Positions 16,991-25,048 of a stretch of 64,000 nucleotides of DNA are shown piece by piece. The notes under the pieces were generated by a model that saw only the letters and a list, made by a program, of their open reading frames with translations, did no database searches and was not told where the DNA came from. Source of the DNA: Corynebacterium humireducens NBRC 106098 = DSM 45392. Lineage in GTDB: Bacteria > Actinomycetota > Actinomycetes > Mycobacteriales > Mycobacteriaceae. Each line of letters starts with the position of its first letter. Position 1 is the first letter of the stretch. The position numbers and the translations under genes are program-made. Location of the stretch: positions 744,001 to 808,000 of the forward strand of contig NZ_CP005286.1 of the NCBI RefSeq assembly GCF_000819445.1. The letters are read 5' to 3'.

Positions 16991-17967
16991 GCCTTCCGGG
17001 CGTTGATCTCGTCGACGAGCTTGGGGACGATCTCGAAGACGTCACCGACGATGCCGAAGTCGGCGATGTCGAAGATGGGGGCGTCGGCGTCCTTGTTGAC
17101 GGCGACGATCGTCTTGGAGGTCTGCATGCCGGCGAGGTGCTGGATCGCGCCGGAGATGCCCAGTGCGATGTAGAGGTCCGGGGTGACGGAGACACCGGTC
17201 TGGCCGACCTGGGCGGTGTGCTCGACGTAGCCGGCGTCGACGGCGGCGCGGGAGGCACCGACGGCGGCACCGAGGCTGTCGGCGAGGTCGTTGACCAGCG
17301 CGAAGCCCTCCGGGGAGCCGAAGCCGCGGCCGCCGGAGACGACGGTCTTGGCGCCGAGGAGCGACGGGCGCTCGGTGTTGATGACGGCGGGCTCGCTGCT
17401 CACGACCGACGCGGAGCGACGCTCGGAGGGGGTGAACTCGAGGGGGCTGAGGGTGCCGGCGGCGGCGTCGGCACGCGTGTCGACGGCACCGAGCCGGACG
17501 GTGATCGCCGGGGCGCCGAAGGTGGCGGCGGAGACCAGCTGGTAGTTGCCGCCGTAGACGGAGTGGTGGCCGATGATGCCCTCGTCGTCGCGGGAGACGT
17601 TGACGACGTCGGTGATGAGCGCGCGGCGGGAGCGGACGGCGAAGCGGGCGGCGATGTCGCGGCCCTCGACGGAGTGAGCGAACAGGACGGCCTGCGGGTG
17701 GCAGGTCTCGTCGGCGCTGATGACGGCGTCGACGGAGGGGCCGCCGAGCTGGTCGGCGGGCACCTCGGCGGCGAGGACCTGGGCGGCGCCGAGCTCACCG
17801 AGGCGGGTGGCTGCGGCGGCGGTGTCGGCGCCGGAGGTGTGGAGGAACAGGGCGACCGGGGTGCCCAGGGTGGCGGCTGCGCCGAGGAGCTCCGCGGCGT
17901 AGGCGGGGATGCCGCCGTCCATCGTGGCGGACACGACGGCGAGGATGGAATCGTCTGCGAACTGCAT
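16987..17967 (-). CDS. etfA: Electron transfer flavoprotein alpha subunit
   Basis: A protein of 326 aa, the family's usual length. The C-terminal FAD-binding domain is clear: [53 protein letters not shown] and [22 protein letters not shown]. It accepts electrons from acyl-CoA dehydrogenases through the EtfAB heterodimer. It follows etfB by 8 nt and overlaps the cytochrome gene by 4 nt. Confidence 0.95.
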   Translation of the reverse strand: MQFADDSILAVVSATMDGGIPAYAAELLGAAATLGTPVALFLHTSGADTAAAATRLGELGAAQVLAAEVPADQLGGPSVDAVISADETCHPQAVLFAHSVEGRDIAARFAVRSRRALITDVVNVSRDDEGIIGHHSVYGGNYQLVSAATFGAPAITVRLGAVDTRADAAAGTLSPLEFTPSERRSASVVSSEPAVINTERPSLLGAKTVVSGGRGFGSPEGFALVNDLADSLGAAVGASRAAVDAGYVEHTAQVGQTGVSVTPDLYIALGISGAIQHLAGMQTSKTIVAVNKDADAPIFDIADFGIVGDVFEIVPKLVDEINARKA

Positions 17968-17975
17968 GGTGGCTC

Positions 17976-18749
17976 CTAGATCAGCTTGTTCTGTGCGAGG
18001 TAGTCGGCGAGCTGGGCGGCGGCCGAGCCGTCGTCGGTCACCTTGATGCCGGCCTCACGGGGCGGGCACTCGGCGACCTGGGTCATGATGGAACGGGGGA
18101 CGGAGAAGTCCTCCGCGTTGACGCCGAGATCGGCGAGGGTGAGCTGGGTCATCGGCTTCTTCTTGGCGGCCATGATGCCCTTGAAGTTGGGGAAGCGGGC
18201 GTCGGGGAAGGACTCCGTGATGGAGACGACCGCCGGGAGCTCCGCGGTGAGGTTGAGCACGCCGTCGTCGGAGGCGCGGGCGCCGGAGACGGTGCTGTCG
18301 GTGGCCTCGAGGGTGGTGAGCTGGGTGAGGTGGGGGCGGTCGAGCCACTCGGCGATCATGGCGGGCAGGACGCCGCCGTTGCCGTCGGTGGAGAGGTTGC
18401 CGGCGACGACGAGGTCGTAGTTCTCACGCTCGATGGCCTTCGCGAGGACCTCGGCGGTGAGGGAGAGGTCGGCGCCGAGGAGGGCCGGGTCGTTGATGTG
18501 GACGGCGGCCTCGGCACCCATGGCCAGGCCCTTGCGGATGCTGGCGACGGCGGACTCCGGGGCCATGGACATCACGTCCACGGTGTGGTCGCCGGTGCCG
18601 GCGAGTGCCAGGGCGGCCTCGACGGCGCGCTCGCAGATCTCGTCGAGCACCGGGTCGCTGGCGGCGCGGTCCGCGAGGCCGGTCTCCAGGGAGATCTTCC
18701 GCTCCCCGAAGGTGTCGGGGACCTCTTTCACTAGTACGACGATGCGCAT
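17976..18749 (-). CDS. etfB: Electron transfer flavoprotein beta subunit
   Basis: A protein of 257 aa beginning MRIVVLVKEVPDTFGERK; AGGAG lies 6-7 nt before the ATG, so the longer upstream frame is not used. Beta-subunit features include the ASDPVLDEICERAVEAAL helix and LVVAGNLSTDGNGGVLPAMIAEWL. It is the first gene of the etf-cytochrome operon. Its promoter carries the same palindrome as the acyl-CoA operon, which fits ETF being made when acyl-CoA dehydrogenase is made. Confidence 0.95.
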   Translation of the reverse strand: MRIVVLVKEVPDTFGERKISLETGLADRAASDPVLDEICERAVEAALALAGTGDHTVDVMSMAPESAVASIRKGLAMGAEAAVHINDPALLGADLSLTAEVLAKAIERENYDLVVAGNLSTDGNGGVLPAMIAEWLDRPHLTQLTTLEATDSTVSGARASDDGVLNLTAELPAVVSITESFPDARFPNFKGIMAAKKKPMTQLTLADLGVNAEDFSVPRSIMTQVAECPPREAGIKVTDDGSAAAQLADYLAQNKLI

Positions 18750-18797
18750 GGTGTGCTCCTGTTCATTCTGTGCTTGGGGGCCCTTCCGGACCATCTC

Positions 18798-18815
18798 AGT
18801 TAATGCTGATTAACT
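18798..18815 (-). promoter_or_regulatory. Palindromic operator before etfB, matching the accD1 operator
   Basis: On the minus strand the sequence AGTTAATCAGCATTAACT is a perfect 6-6-6 inverted repeat and differs from the accD1 operator at two spacer bases only. It begins directly after a probable -10 box (TATTTT, 18821-18816 reading leftwards), so a bound repressor would cover the transcription start. Confidence 0.7.
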
Positions 18816-18844
18816 AAAATAATGCACAAATGTGAGCCACGCAA
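18816..18844 (-). promoter_or_regulatory. Probable promoter of etfB
   Basis: Reading the minus strand, TTGCGT (18844-18839), a 17-nt spacer and TATTTT (18821-18816) form a plausible sigma-A promoter. The leader to the etfB ATG is about 60 nt. Confidence 0.45.
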
Positions 18845-18860
18845 CTAAAGGCCAGAAAAG

Positions 18861-18893
18861 TGACCCCGACCTCGGGATTCGAGATCGGGGTCA
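18861..18893 (-). terminator. Terminator after the RDD-family gene
   Basis: Fourteen-base arms TGACCCCGACCTCG and CGAGATCGGGGTCA pair with one mismatch around GGATT. In the minus direction the stem is followed by CTTTTC. It isolates amtR/RDD transcription from the etf promoter. Confidence 0.8.
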
Positions 18894-18900
18894 GGGTGCG

Positions 18901-19317
18901 TCACAGGGGCAGTGAACAACCCGTGCCACGTTGGATGACGGTGCTCCCGGCGGCCCTGTCCGCCCACGAGCGGTTGTCCGTCGCGAGGAGGGCGGAGACT
19001 CCCACGGCCACGGCGAACAGCGAGTACCAGGGCACCGCCGGCGACAGCATGCCCAGCGGAATCGGCAGCAGCAGCCACAGGTGGCGGATCAGCGGGGCCC
19101 AGCGGGGGCCGGTGACGTCGATACGCACGAGCATCTTGCCGGGGCTGCGCCGCCACAGCAGCTCAGGTACCGCACGCAGCGCCCACGTGATCGCCAGGAG
19201 TGCCGGCGCCGGGTCCACCCCGGCAGGCTCTGGCGCGCCGACGGCGACGTACACGACATAGGCCAGGGCGACGTCGACGAGGAACGCGACCAGGCGACGC
19301 GCCAGGCAGCTGCTCAC
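18901..19317 (-). CDS. RDD-family membrane protein
   Basis: A protein of 138 aa with about three hydrophobic helices. It has the family's arginine near the start (CLARRLVAFLVDVALAY), a second conserved region, WRRSPGKMLVRIDVTG, and a final aspartate context (NRSWADRAAGSTVI). The function of RDD proteins is poorly known; some are linked to sodium/proton transport. The GTG start overlaps the amtR stop by 4 nt, so it is translationally coupled to the nitrogen regulator. A role linked to nitrogen control is possible but unsupported. Confidence 0.75.
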   Translation of the reverse strand: MSSCLARRLVAFLVDVALAYVVYVAVGAPEPAGVDPAPALLAITWALRAVPELLWRRSPGKMLVRIDVTGPRWAPLIRHLWLLLPIPLGMLSPAVPWYSLFAVAVGVSALLATDNRSWADRAAGSTVIQRGTGCSLPL

Positions 19318-19985
19318 CCGGCGGTCTGCTCCGCGATCAGCGTGAGCGTGCGTGCCACGCGGTCCTCCGGGGCCTCGGCGTGGAGGACGTCGAGGGCGGC
19401 GTCGGCGAGCATGACCGCGATCGGCGGCAGCGAGTCCGTGGACAGCGGGGCGGCGGGGGTGCCGTCGTTCCCGCGCATCTCGATGACGGAGAGCGCGATG
19501 TGGAACGGCAGATCCGCCCGCGGGTCATCCGGGCCCACGATCGAGGACGCCAGGGAACGGAACAGGTCCCGCAGCTCCGTGCGCTGCGCGTGGTACTCCG
19601 CGAACTCCGGGGACGCCGCGACAGGCAGCTGGTAGAGGCGGCCGATGTTCCAGCGCGTCGACAGCAGCAGGCGGGCCTCTGCGGCGACGAGCGCCCACAG
19701 CCGCATGGAGGGGGAGATGTCGGAGTCGCCGAGCGCGGTGGCCAGCTCGGTCGAGGGCTCGATCGTCGACTTGAGCAGCGTCAGGAAGATCTCCGTCTTC
19801 GACGGGAAGTGGTAGTACAGCGACGCCTGCCGGATGCCCACGGCATCGGCGATCTGGTGCGTCGACGTGGAGGCGAAACCCTGCGTGGTGAACAGCTCGG
19901 CGGCGGCGTCGAGAATCTCCTCACGCGCGGTGGAGCCCTGGCGGCGCGGGCTGTTCTTGCGCGGCCGTCCGACTGCACGGGCCAT
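19314..19985 (-). CDS. amtR: Nitrogen-control repressor AmtR (TetR family)
   Basis: A protein of 223 aa beginning MARAVGRPRKNSPRRQG, with the HTH STSTHQIADAVGIRQASLYYHFPSK and downstream blocks (TEIFLTLLKST, NIGRLYQLPV, LPFHIALSVIEMR, DSLPPIAVMLADA) that I recognise as those of C. glutamicum AmtR. There AmtR represses ammonium uptake and glutamine synthesis genes until the adenylylated PII protein GlnK removes it. ATG 19985 follows GGAAGGAG. No AmtR target box was recognised nearby, so its regulon lies elsewhere. Confidence 0.92.
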   Translation of the reverse strand: MARAVGRPRKNSPRRQGSTAREEILDAAAELFTTQGFASTSTHQIADAVGIRQASLYYHFPSKTEIFLTLLKSTIEPSTELATALGDSDISPSMRLWALVAAEARLLLSTRWNIGRLYQLPVAASPEFAEYHAQRTELRDLFRSLASSIVGPDDPRADLPFHIALSVIEMRGNDGTPAAPLSTDSLPPIAVMLADAALDVLHAEAPEDRVARTLTLIAEQTAG

Positions 19986-20031
19986 GCGGGACTCCTTCCT
20001 CCGGGTTTCTGTTCGTCTAAAGATACCAGCG

Positions 20032-20814
20032 TCAGGCGAGGGCGACGCCGTGGCGCCCTGCCAGCGAACGCAGGACACCCGCCACCATGCGGGCCGCCGC
20101 GCCGTACGCGCTGCGGTGCAGCGCAGGCAGATCACCCAGCGTGACGTCCTGCTTGTCGACGCGGTCCGCCCACCGCCGGAACTGCAGCGCCAGGGCCGTC
20201 TCCCACGCCTGTGCCAGCGCCTCCGCCTCGTCCTCGGTGAGCGCACCGGCCTCCAGGCCCGCCGAGAGCCGGTCCAGCGTCGACCGGGCGCCGGGGGCCG
20301 CCCAGCGGGCGACGTCCGAGATCGGCTGCAGCAGCGTCGCCGGGATGTCCACCGGCATGTCCGAGTCCGGCAGGCCGTCGGCGATCTGCAGCGCCGGCGG
20401 ACGGTGCGCGACGGCCAGCTCCAGCAGGGGGCGCTGCGGGGTGGGGGAGGGGACCAGGCCGGCGTCGATACGCGCGGCGTCCGTCACGGCGGTGTCGCCG
20501 CCGACCTCCAGCCCGGCGGACCGCAGGAGCCCGGCGAGGGCGGCGTCCTCGCCGAACCACTCCACCGGGGAGCAGGGCAGGGCGTCGCCGCGCGCGTGGG
20601 CCCCCGTCAGCGTCACCGTGGAGGCGACCGCCGGGCACCGCAGGGTGTCCCGCACCACGCCGGAGAACCACCCGGTCAGGGCGGTCTCCGGGGTGCGGTG
20701 GTCGAGCGCGTTGCGCAGCAGCTGCTGGGCCTCGCACAGCACCCCCCGGGCGGTGGTGGTGGACGTGGACAGCGGGGCCTGCTCGGCGAGGTCACGCAGG
20801 GACTGGTGCAGCAT
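20032..20814 (-). CDS. Putative DUF294-type nucleotidyltransferase
   Basis: A protein of 260 aa. TLTGAHARGDALPCSPVEWFGED (nt 20572-20640) resembles the G-S-x-A-R-x-E-x-x-P-x-S-D-x-E motif of DUF294/GlnD-like nucleotidyltransferases, but several catalytic acids appear changed (GAHARGD, SPVEW). The rest is helical, with WETALALQFRRWAD near the C-terminus, like the substrate-binding domain of that family. It lies 46 nt upstream of amtR on the same strand and may share its transcript. A link to PII modification is attractive given AmtR, yet the motif deviations could mean a non-catalytic paralogue. Confidence 0.5.
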   Translation of the reverse strand: MLHQSLRDLAEQAPLSTSTTTARGVLCEAQQLLRNALDHRTPETALTGWFSGVVRDTLRCPAVASTVTLTGAHARGDALPCSPVEWFGEDAALAGLLRSAGLEVGGDTAVTDAARIDAGLVPSPTPQRPLLELAVAHRPPALQIADGLPDSDMPVDIPATLLQPISDVARWAAPGARSTLDRLSAGLEAGALTEDEAEALAQAWETALALQFRRWADRVDKQDVTLGDLPALHRSAYGAAARMVAGVLRSLAGRHGVALA

Positions 20815-20833
20815 GTCCTCGAAGATAACAAAA

Positions 20834-20866
20834 ACCGCCCCGCCCGAGATTATCGGGCGGGGCGGT
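20834..20866 (-). terminator. Terminator of the rpmB-rpsR ribosomal operon
   Basis: A perfect 14-bp stem, ACCGCCCCGCCCGA with its complement around GATTA, is followed in the minus direction by GTTTTTGTTA. It also has ACTTTTA on the other side, so it could act on both strands. Confidence 0.88.
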
Positions 20867-20925
20867 ACTTTTACCGTGTCACGCAGCCAGCGGCAAAAGT
20901 GCGCTGTTGCGTCCTGTCAACCGGT

Positions 20926-21174
20926 TTAGCGGCTGGTGAACGGCAGGAGAGCCATCTCGCGTGCGTTCTTCACGGCGGTGGCGACCTGACGCTGCTGCTG
21001 CGGGGTCAGGCCGGTGACGCGGCGGGAACGGATCTTGTGGCGGTCAGAGATGAAAAGACGGAGGGTCTTGACGTCCTTGTAGTCCACCTTCTCAATGCCT
21101 TCGGCCTTGAGCGGGTTCTTCTTGGGGCGGCGGGACTGCTCCATCCGCTGCTTACGGGGGTTGGTGCGCTTCAT
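20926..21174 (-). CDS. rpsR: 30S ribosomal protein S18
   Basis: A protein of 82 aa. ATG 21174 is chosen because AAGGAG lies 8 nt upstream; a GTG three codons earlier would touch the ribosome-binding site. The S18 core [41 protein letters not shown] is intact, while the N-terminus contains no cysteines. It is the last gene of a four-gene ribosomal operon and is followed by a strong terminator. Confidence 0.93.
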   Translation of the reverse strand: MKRTNPRKQRMEQSRRPKKNPLKAEGIEKVDYKDVKTLRLFISDRHKIRSRRVTGLTPQQQRQVATAVKNAREMALLPFTSR

Positions 21175-21186
21175 GGTGGCCACTCC

Positions 21187-21492
21187 TTACCAGCTGGACT
21201 TACGGACGCCGGGAAGCTCACCGCGGTGAGCCATCTCGCGCATGCGGACACGGGACAGACCGAACTTGCGGAGGAAACCGCGGGGGCGACCGTCGTGGGA
21301 GTCGCGGTTGCGGACGCGCACCGGGGAGGCGTCACGCGGCTGACGGTTCAGCTCGAACTGTGCGTCGAGACGATCCTCGTCAGAGGTGTTCGGGTGGTTG
21401 ATGATGGCCTTGAGCTCAGCGCGACGCTCGGCGTAGCGGGCGACGATTTCCTTGCGCTGCTCGTTCTTGGCGATCTTGGACTTCTTGGCCAT
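21187..21492 (-). CDS. rpsN: 30S ribosomal protein S14, zinc-independent type
   Basis: A protein of 101 aa, the length of the long S14 form without the CxxC...CxxC zinc ribbon; no cysteine is present. The conserved C-terminal part [33 protein letters not shown] is clear (given here only as the family marker at nt 21187-21285). It assembles in the 30S head. The gene order rpmB-rpmG-rpsN-rpsR equals the mycobacterial zinc-independent alternative operon. Confidence 0.93.
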   Translation of the reverse strand: MAKKSKIAKNEQRKEIVARYAERRAELKAIINHPNTSDEDRLDAQFELNRQPRDASPVRVRNRDSHDGRPRGFLRKFGLSRVRMREMAHRGELPGVRKSSW

Positions 21493-21495
21493 AGA

Positions 21496-21660
21496 TTATC
21501 GCTCCTCGCGGAATTCGACGTGCTTGCGGGCGATCGGATCGAACTTCATCAGCGAGATGCGATCGGGGTTGTTGCGCTTGTTCTTACGGGTGACGTAGGT
21601 GTAACCGGTGCCAGCCGTGGACTTCAGCTTGATGATCGGACGAATGTCATTACGTGCCAT
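21496..21660 (-). CDS. rpmG: 50S ribosomal protein L33, zinc-independent type
   Basis: A protein of 54 aa ([17 protein letters not shown]...), the normal size of L33. The positions that form CxxC pairs in zinc-binding L33 are not cysteines. It sits between rpmB and rpsN with short gaps. Confidence 0.92.
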   Translation of the reverse strand: MARNDIRPIIKLKSTAGTGYTYVTRKNKRNNPDRISLMKFDPIARKHVEFREER

Positions 21661-21663
21661 TAG

Positions 21664-21900
21664 TTAGATCTTCTCCCCACGTGCACGGATCTTGGCGACG
21701 ACGGACTCGATGCCGTCGCGGTCGATGACCTTGAGACCCTTGGTGGAAACGTTCAGGGTGATGGTACGGCCCTCGGAGGGCAGGAAGAACCGACGACGCT
21801 GCACGTTGGGGTTCCAACGGCGCGAGTGGCGTCGGTGCGAGTGCGAGACGGTCTTGCCGAACTGCGGCTTACGTCCCGTGACCTGGCAAATAGCCGACAT
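21664..21900 (-). CDS. rpmB: 50S ribosomal protein L28
   Basis: A protein of 78 aa from ATG 21900 ([15 protein letters not shown]). Signature elements are [19 protein letters not shown] and the terminal [12 protein letters not shown]. It has only one of the cysteines of the zinc-ribbon type (CQVTG), so it appears to be the zinc-independent form. First gene of the operon; AGGAGAAAG precedes the start. Confidence 0.93.
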   Translation of the reverse strand: MSAICQVTGRKPQFGKTVSHSHRRHSRRWNPNVQRRRFFLPSEGRTITLNVSTKGLKVIDRDGIESVVAKIRARGEKI

Positions 21901-22282
21901 GGGTTTTCTTTCTCCTAGCCGCCCACGTCGAAAAGCATGCAAGGACCGCGCCGCACCGATGTTCTTCCTCGTACCCTCGTGACTGAGTACAGGATCGGGG
22001 CGCAGTCTATGGCCAGCTGACGGGGCGTAGACGTTTACTTCGACAACAGCAAGGGACAACTCTACAGGCCGAACCCTCCAGAACCTAATCCCGTGTTCAG
22101 GGGGCGGCCGACGGTGACCCATAGCACGGAATTTCAGAATCCGGCATCCGGGGAGTACCATGGTCCGAGTTGTCAATCTCCAACCCAACTCAGGCACGAT
22201 CCGGGCCTCTGGAACACCTCATGTAGCAGGTGTGTACGCGCGGAACCGACCTGATGTTCAATCCTGAGGGAATCGAGACTTC
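21901..22282. other. Intergenic region between divergent rpmB and rpmE
   Basis: These 382 bases hold the leaders and promoters of two divergent ribosomal operons. A -10-like TAGACT on the minus strand lies about 100 nt before rpmB; TACCAT near 22156 may serve rpmE. I looked for an AT-rich Zur-type palindrome, as expected if these cysteine-poor proteins were zinc-regulated, and saw none. Confidence 0.5.
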
Positions 22283-22549
22283 ATGAAGAAGGATATCCAC
22301 CCCGACTACCACCCGGTGGTCTTCCAGGACGCCGGCACCGGCTTCAAGTTCCTGACCCGTTCCACCGTCACCTCCGACCGCACGGTCGAGTGGGAGGACG
22401 GCAACGAGTACCCGCTGATCGTCGTTGACGTCACCAGCGAGTCCCACCCGTTCTGGACCGGTGCGCAGCGTGTCATGGACACCGCAGGCCGCGTCGAGAA
22501 GTTCGAGAAGCGTTTCGGTGGCATGGCCCGCCGCAAGAAGAAGGCTTAG
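22283..22549 (+). CDS. rpmE: 50S ribosomal protein L31 type B
   Basis: A protein of 88 aa ([20 protein letters not shown]...). Type B is shown by the longer length, the insert around [24 protein letters not shown] (nt 22391-22462) and the absence of the CxxC zinc motif. It bridges the subunits of the ribosome. It is followed 13 nt later by rpmF. Confidence 0.93.
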   Translation: MKKDIHPDYHPVVFQDAGTGFKFLTRSTVTSDRTVEWEDGNEYPLIVVDVTSESHPFWTGAQRVMDTAGRVEKFEKRFGGMARRKKKA

Positions 22550-22562
22550 GAGGTAAGAAACC

Positions 22563-22736
22563 ATGGCAGTCCCCAAGCGCAAGATGTCCCGCGCCAACAC
22601 CCGCATGCGTCGCTCCCAGTGGAAGGCCGACAACGTCGCCCTCCAGGAGGTCAAGATCGACGGTCAGACCGTCCGCATCCCGCGTCGCCTCGTCAAGGCC
22701 GCACAGCTGGGCCTCGTCGAGGTCGAGCAGTTCTAG
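22563..22736 (+). CDS. rpmF: 50S ribosomal protein L32
   Basis: A protein of 57 aa starting [20 protein letters not shown], with AGGAGG well placed upstream. The C-terminal half lacks the paired cysteines of zinc-binding L32, again the zinc-independent form. It ends before a strong terminator. Confidence 0.93.
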   Translation: MAVPKRKMSRANTRMRRSQWKADNVALQEVKIDGQTVRIPRRLVKAAQLGLVEVEQF

Positions 22737-22782
22737 GTCCGTCCCCGTGTCAGCCCGGACGCTGACACGCTGACGTGACCGG

Positions 22783-22823
22783 CACCGGTCCCCTCCGCCT
22801 GAAGTGGAGGGGGCCGGTGTTTT
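22783..22823 (+). terminator. Terminator after rpmF
   Basis: A 14-bp stem (CACCGGTCCCCTCC with GGAGGGGGCCGGTG, one wobble) and 9-nt loop run into TTTT. A smaller perfect hairpin, GTGTCAGC with its complement, lies at 22747-22768. Confidence 0.88.
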
Positions 22824-22837
22824 CGTTTTCACACTGG

Positions 22838-22845
22838 TACATAAT
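22838..22845 (+). promoter_or_regulatory. -10 region of mprA (leaderless start)
   Basis: TACATAAT ends 7 nt before ATG 22853, so transcription would begin at or next to the start codon. No Shine-Dalgarno is visible. The upstream ATG at 22844 is inside the -10 and is therefore rejected. Confidence 0.6.
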
Positions 22846-22852
22846 GGGTGTC

Positions 22853-23548
22853 ATGAAAATTCTCGTGGTGGACGATGAGCAGGCCGTCCGTGAGTCCCTC
22901 CGTCGTTCCCTGATCTTCAACGCGTACGACGTGGTGCTCGCGGAGGACGGGGTGGAGGCGCTGGATCTCATTCCCCGGGAGCAGCCCGACCTCGTCATCC
23001 TCGATGTGATGATGCCCCGGAAGGACGGGCTGGAGGTGTGCCGCACGCTGCGCAGCACCGGGTTCGACAAGCCCATCCTCATCCTCACCGCCCGCGACGG
23101 CGTGGCGGACCGGGTGGCGGGCCTCGACGCCGGCGCCGACGACTACCTCCCGAAACCCTTCGCCCTCGAGGAGCTCCTGGCCCGCGTGCGCTCGCTGCTG
23201 CGCCGCGCCCACGTGGACAGCACCGCCGGGACCGAGGCCGAGAAGGACCTCGCCTTCGAGGATCTGCGCATGAACACCGAGACCCGGGAGGTCACCCGGG
23301 GCGACCGGGCCATCAGCCTCACCCGCACGGAGTTCTCCCTCCTCAACCTGCTCATGAGGAACCCGCGCCGCGTGCTCCCGCGCGCCACCATCCTCGAGGA
23401 GGTCTGGGGCTACGACTTCCCGACGTCCGGCAACGCCCTGGAGGTGTACATCGGCTACCTCCGCCGCAAGACGGAGGCCGAGGGTGAACCCCGTCTCATT
23501 CACACGGTCCGCGGCGTCGGTTACGTCCTGCGGGAGAACACTCCGTGA
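22853..23548 (+). CDS. mprA: Response regulator, OmpR/PhoB family (MprA-like, CgtR2 position)
   Basis: A protein of 231 aa. The receiver domain (1-120) has the DDE triad, phospho-accepting aspartate in [12 protein letters not shown] and the lysine in LPKPF; a winged-helix DNA-binding domain (130-228) ends [13 protein letters not shown]. The context of a sensor kinase overlapping by 4 nt, then an HtrA protease and moaB, matches M. tuberculosis mprA-mprB-pepD-moaB2 and C. glutamicum cgtSR2. MprAB responds to envelope stress and controls the neighbouring protease in mycobacteria; the same is inferred here. Confidence 0.9.
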   Translation: MKILVVDDEQAVRESLRRSLIFNAYDVVLAEDGVEALDLIPREQPDLVILDVMMPRKDGLEVCRTLRSTGFDKPILILTARDGVADRVAGLDAGADDYLPKPFALEELLARVRSLLRRAHVDSTAGTEAEKDLAFEDLRMNTETREVTRGDRAISLTRTEFSLLNLLMRNPRRVLPRATILEEVWGYDFPTSGNALEVYIGYLRRKTEAEGEPRLIHTVRGVGYVLRENTP

Positions 23549-25005
23549 CACTGCGCCGGACGGCGCTGCACGGCCCCGCCGATCACGCGGATGAGGCGAC
23601 CCCCTCCTCCGTCGCCGCGGGCCGTACCGGTTCCTGGGCGGAGGGCACCCCGCTCCGGTGGCGTCTGGCGCTGCTGACGTTCGCCGGCGTGGCCCTCGCC
23701 GTCGGCGCGATGACCCTCCTCACCTACTGGTCGGTGACGACGGCCCTGACCGTCGGCGTCGACCGTGACCTCGACTCCCAGGCGACGGTCCTGCTCAACA
23801 GGACCGTCGACCCCTTCTACCTCACCAACCTGGAGGGGGAGATCCAGCAGTTCAAGGCCTTCCACCCGGACACCCGGGTCTCCATCTCGCCGCCCGGCTG
23901 GTCCTTCTCCCGGGGCGACGTGATCCCCGTCGGCGGTGAGGTCCACGGTGCCAGTGGTTCGGAGCGGCGTTCGGTGCGCACGGTCGGCAATGAGCGGATC
24001 CTGTCCCGCTCGGACTCCGTCGGCGGCACGGTGGTCCTGGCGAAGGACATGAAGGCCACCCACGACCTCATCACGACCCTGGCCAGCGTCCTGCTCATCA
24101 TCGCGGCGTCAGGCACCATGCTGGCGATCGCCGCGGGCACGCTCGTGGCCACGGCGGGCCTCAAGCCTCTGAAACGTCTGCAGCGGGCCGTCGACTACGT
24201 GGCCGAGACGGACGATCTCCGCCCCATCGCGGTGCAGGGCAACGACGAGATCGCCCAGCTGACCAGGTCCTTCAACAAGATGCTCGGTGTGCTGCAGGAG
24301 TCCCGCACGCGGCAGTCCCAGCTGGTGGCCGACGCCGGTCATGAGCTGAAGACGCCGCTGACGTCGATGCGCACGAACATCGAGTTCCTCATGATGCTCA
24401 ACCGCCCGGGGATGGGCGACCGCATCTCCGAGCAGGACCGGCAGGACCTGGAGCGGGACGTCCTGGCGCAGATGACGGAGCTGTCCACGCTCATCGGCGA
24501 CCTCATCGACCTCTCCCGCGAGGACGCGGGGGAGACCGCCCGGGAGCCCGTCGAGCTCGATGCCGTCATGGAGTCCTCGCTGGAGCGGGTCCGTCGTCGT
24601 CGCAGTGACATCGACTTCGACGTCGACCTCATCCCGTGGAACCTCGTCGGCGACCAGTTCTCGCTGGGGCGCGCGACCCTCAACCTCCTCGACAACGCCG
24701 CGAAGTGGTCACCGCCCGGGGGCGTCGTGCGGGTCCGCATGACACAGCTTTCCGACGACCGCGTGCAGCTCTCCTTCGCCGACTCCGGCCCCGGCATCCC
24801 GCCCGACGACCGCACACGCGTATTCGAGCGCTTCTACCGTTCCCCGGAGGCGCGTTCCCAGCCGGGTTCGGGCCTGGGGCTGGCGATCGTCAAGCAGACG
24901 GTGGTGCGGCACGGCGGCACCGTCCGCGTCGAGGAGAGCGATGACGGCGGGACGATGGTCGTCATGGAGCTGCCCGGTAAACCGCAGGTGGAGGCATCCA
25001 GGTAA
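23545..25005 (+). CDS. mprB: Envelope-stress sensor histidine kinase (MprB-like)
   Basis: A protein of 486 aa. A membrane helix at about 40-62, an extracytoplasmic sensor of about 110 residues, a second helix near 175-200, then HAMP, the dimerisation/phospho-acceptor domain ([18 protein letters not shown], histidine about residue 269) and an ATPase domain with N (NLLDNAAKW), G1 ([12 protein letters not shown]) and G2 ([11 protein letters not shown]) boxes. GTG 23545 overlaps the mprA stop. It should phosphorylate MprA. The N-terminal 35 residues before the first helix are polar and poorly conserved in type. Confidence 0.9.
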   Translation: MTLRRTALHGPADHADEATPSSVAAGRTGSWAEGTPLRWRLALLTFAGVALAVGAMTLLTYWSVTTALTVGVDRDLDSQATVLLNRTVDPFYLTNLEGEIQQFKAFHPDTRVSISPPGWSFSRGDVIPVGGEVHGASGSERRSVRTVGNERILSRSDSVGGTVVLAKDMKATHDLITTLASVLLIIAASGTMLAIAAGTLVATAGLKPLKRLQRAVDYVAETDDLRPIAVQGNDEIAQLTRSFNKMLGVLQESRTRQSQLVADAGHELKTPLTSMRTNIEFLMMLNRPGMGDRISEQDRQDLERDVLAQMTELSTLIGDLIDLSREDAGETAREPVELDAVMESSLERVRRRRSDIDFDVDLIPWNLVGDQFSLGRATLNLLDNAAKWSPPGGVVRVRMTQLSDDRVQLSFADSGPGIPPDDRTRVFERFYRSPEARSQPGSGLGLAIVKQTVVRHGGTVRVEESDDGGTMVVMELPGKPQVEASR

Positions 25006-25048
25006 CGTACAGAAAGGCCGCAGGGGCGGCCCAGAGGGGAAGAGGACA

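Noticed and set aside
14999..17173. Long plus-strand open frame opposite the cytochrome and etfA genes
   Set aside because: It runs antisense to two well-supported overlapping genes and has low-complexity Arg/Gly composition.
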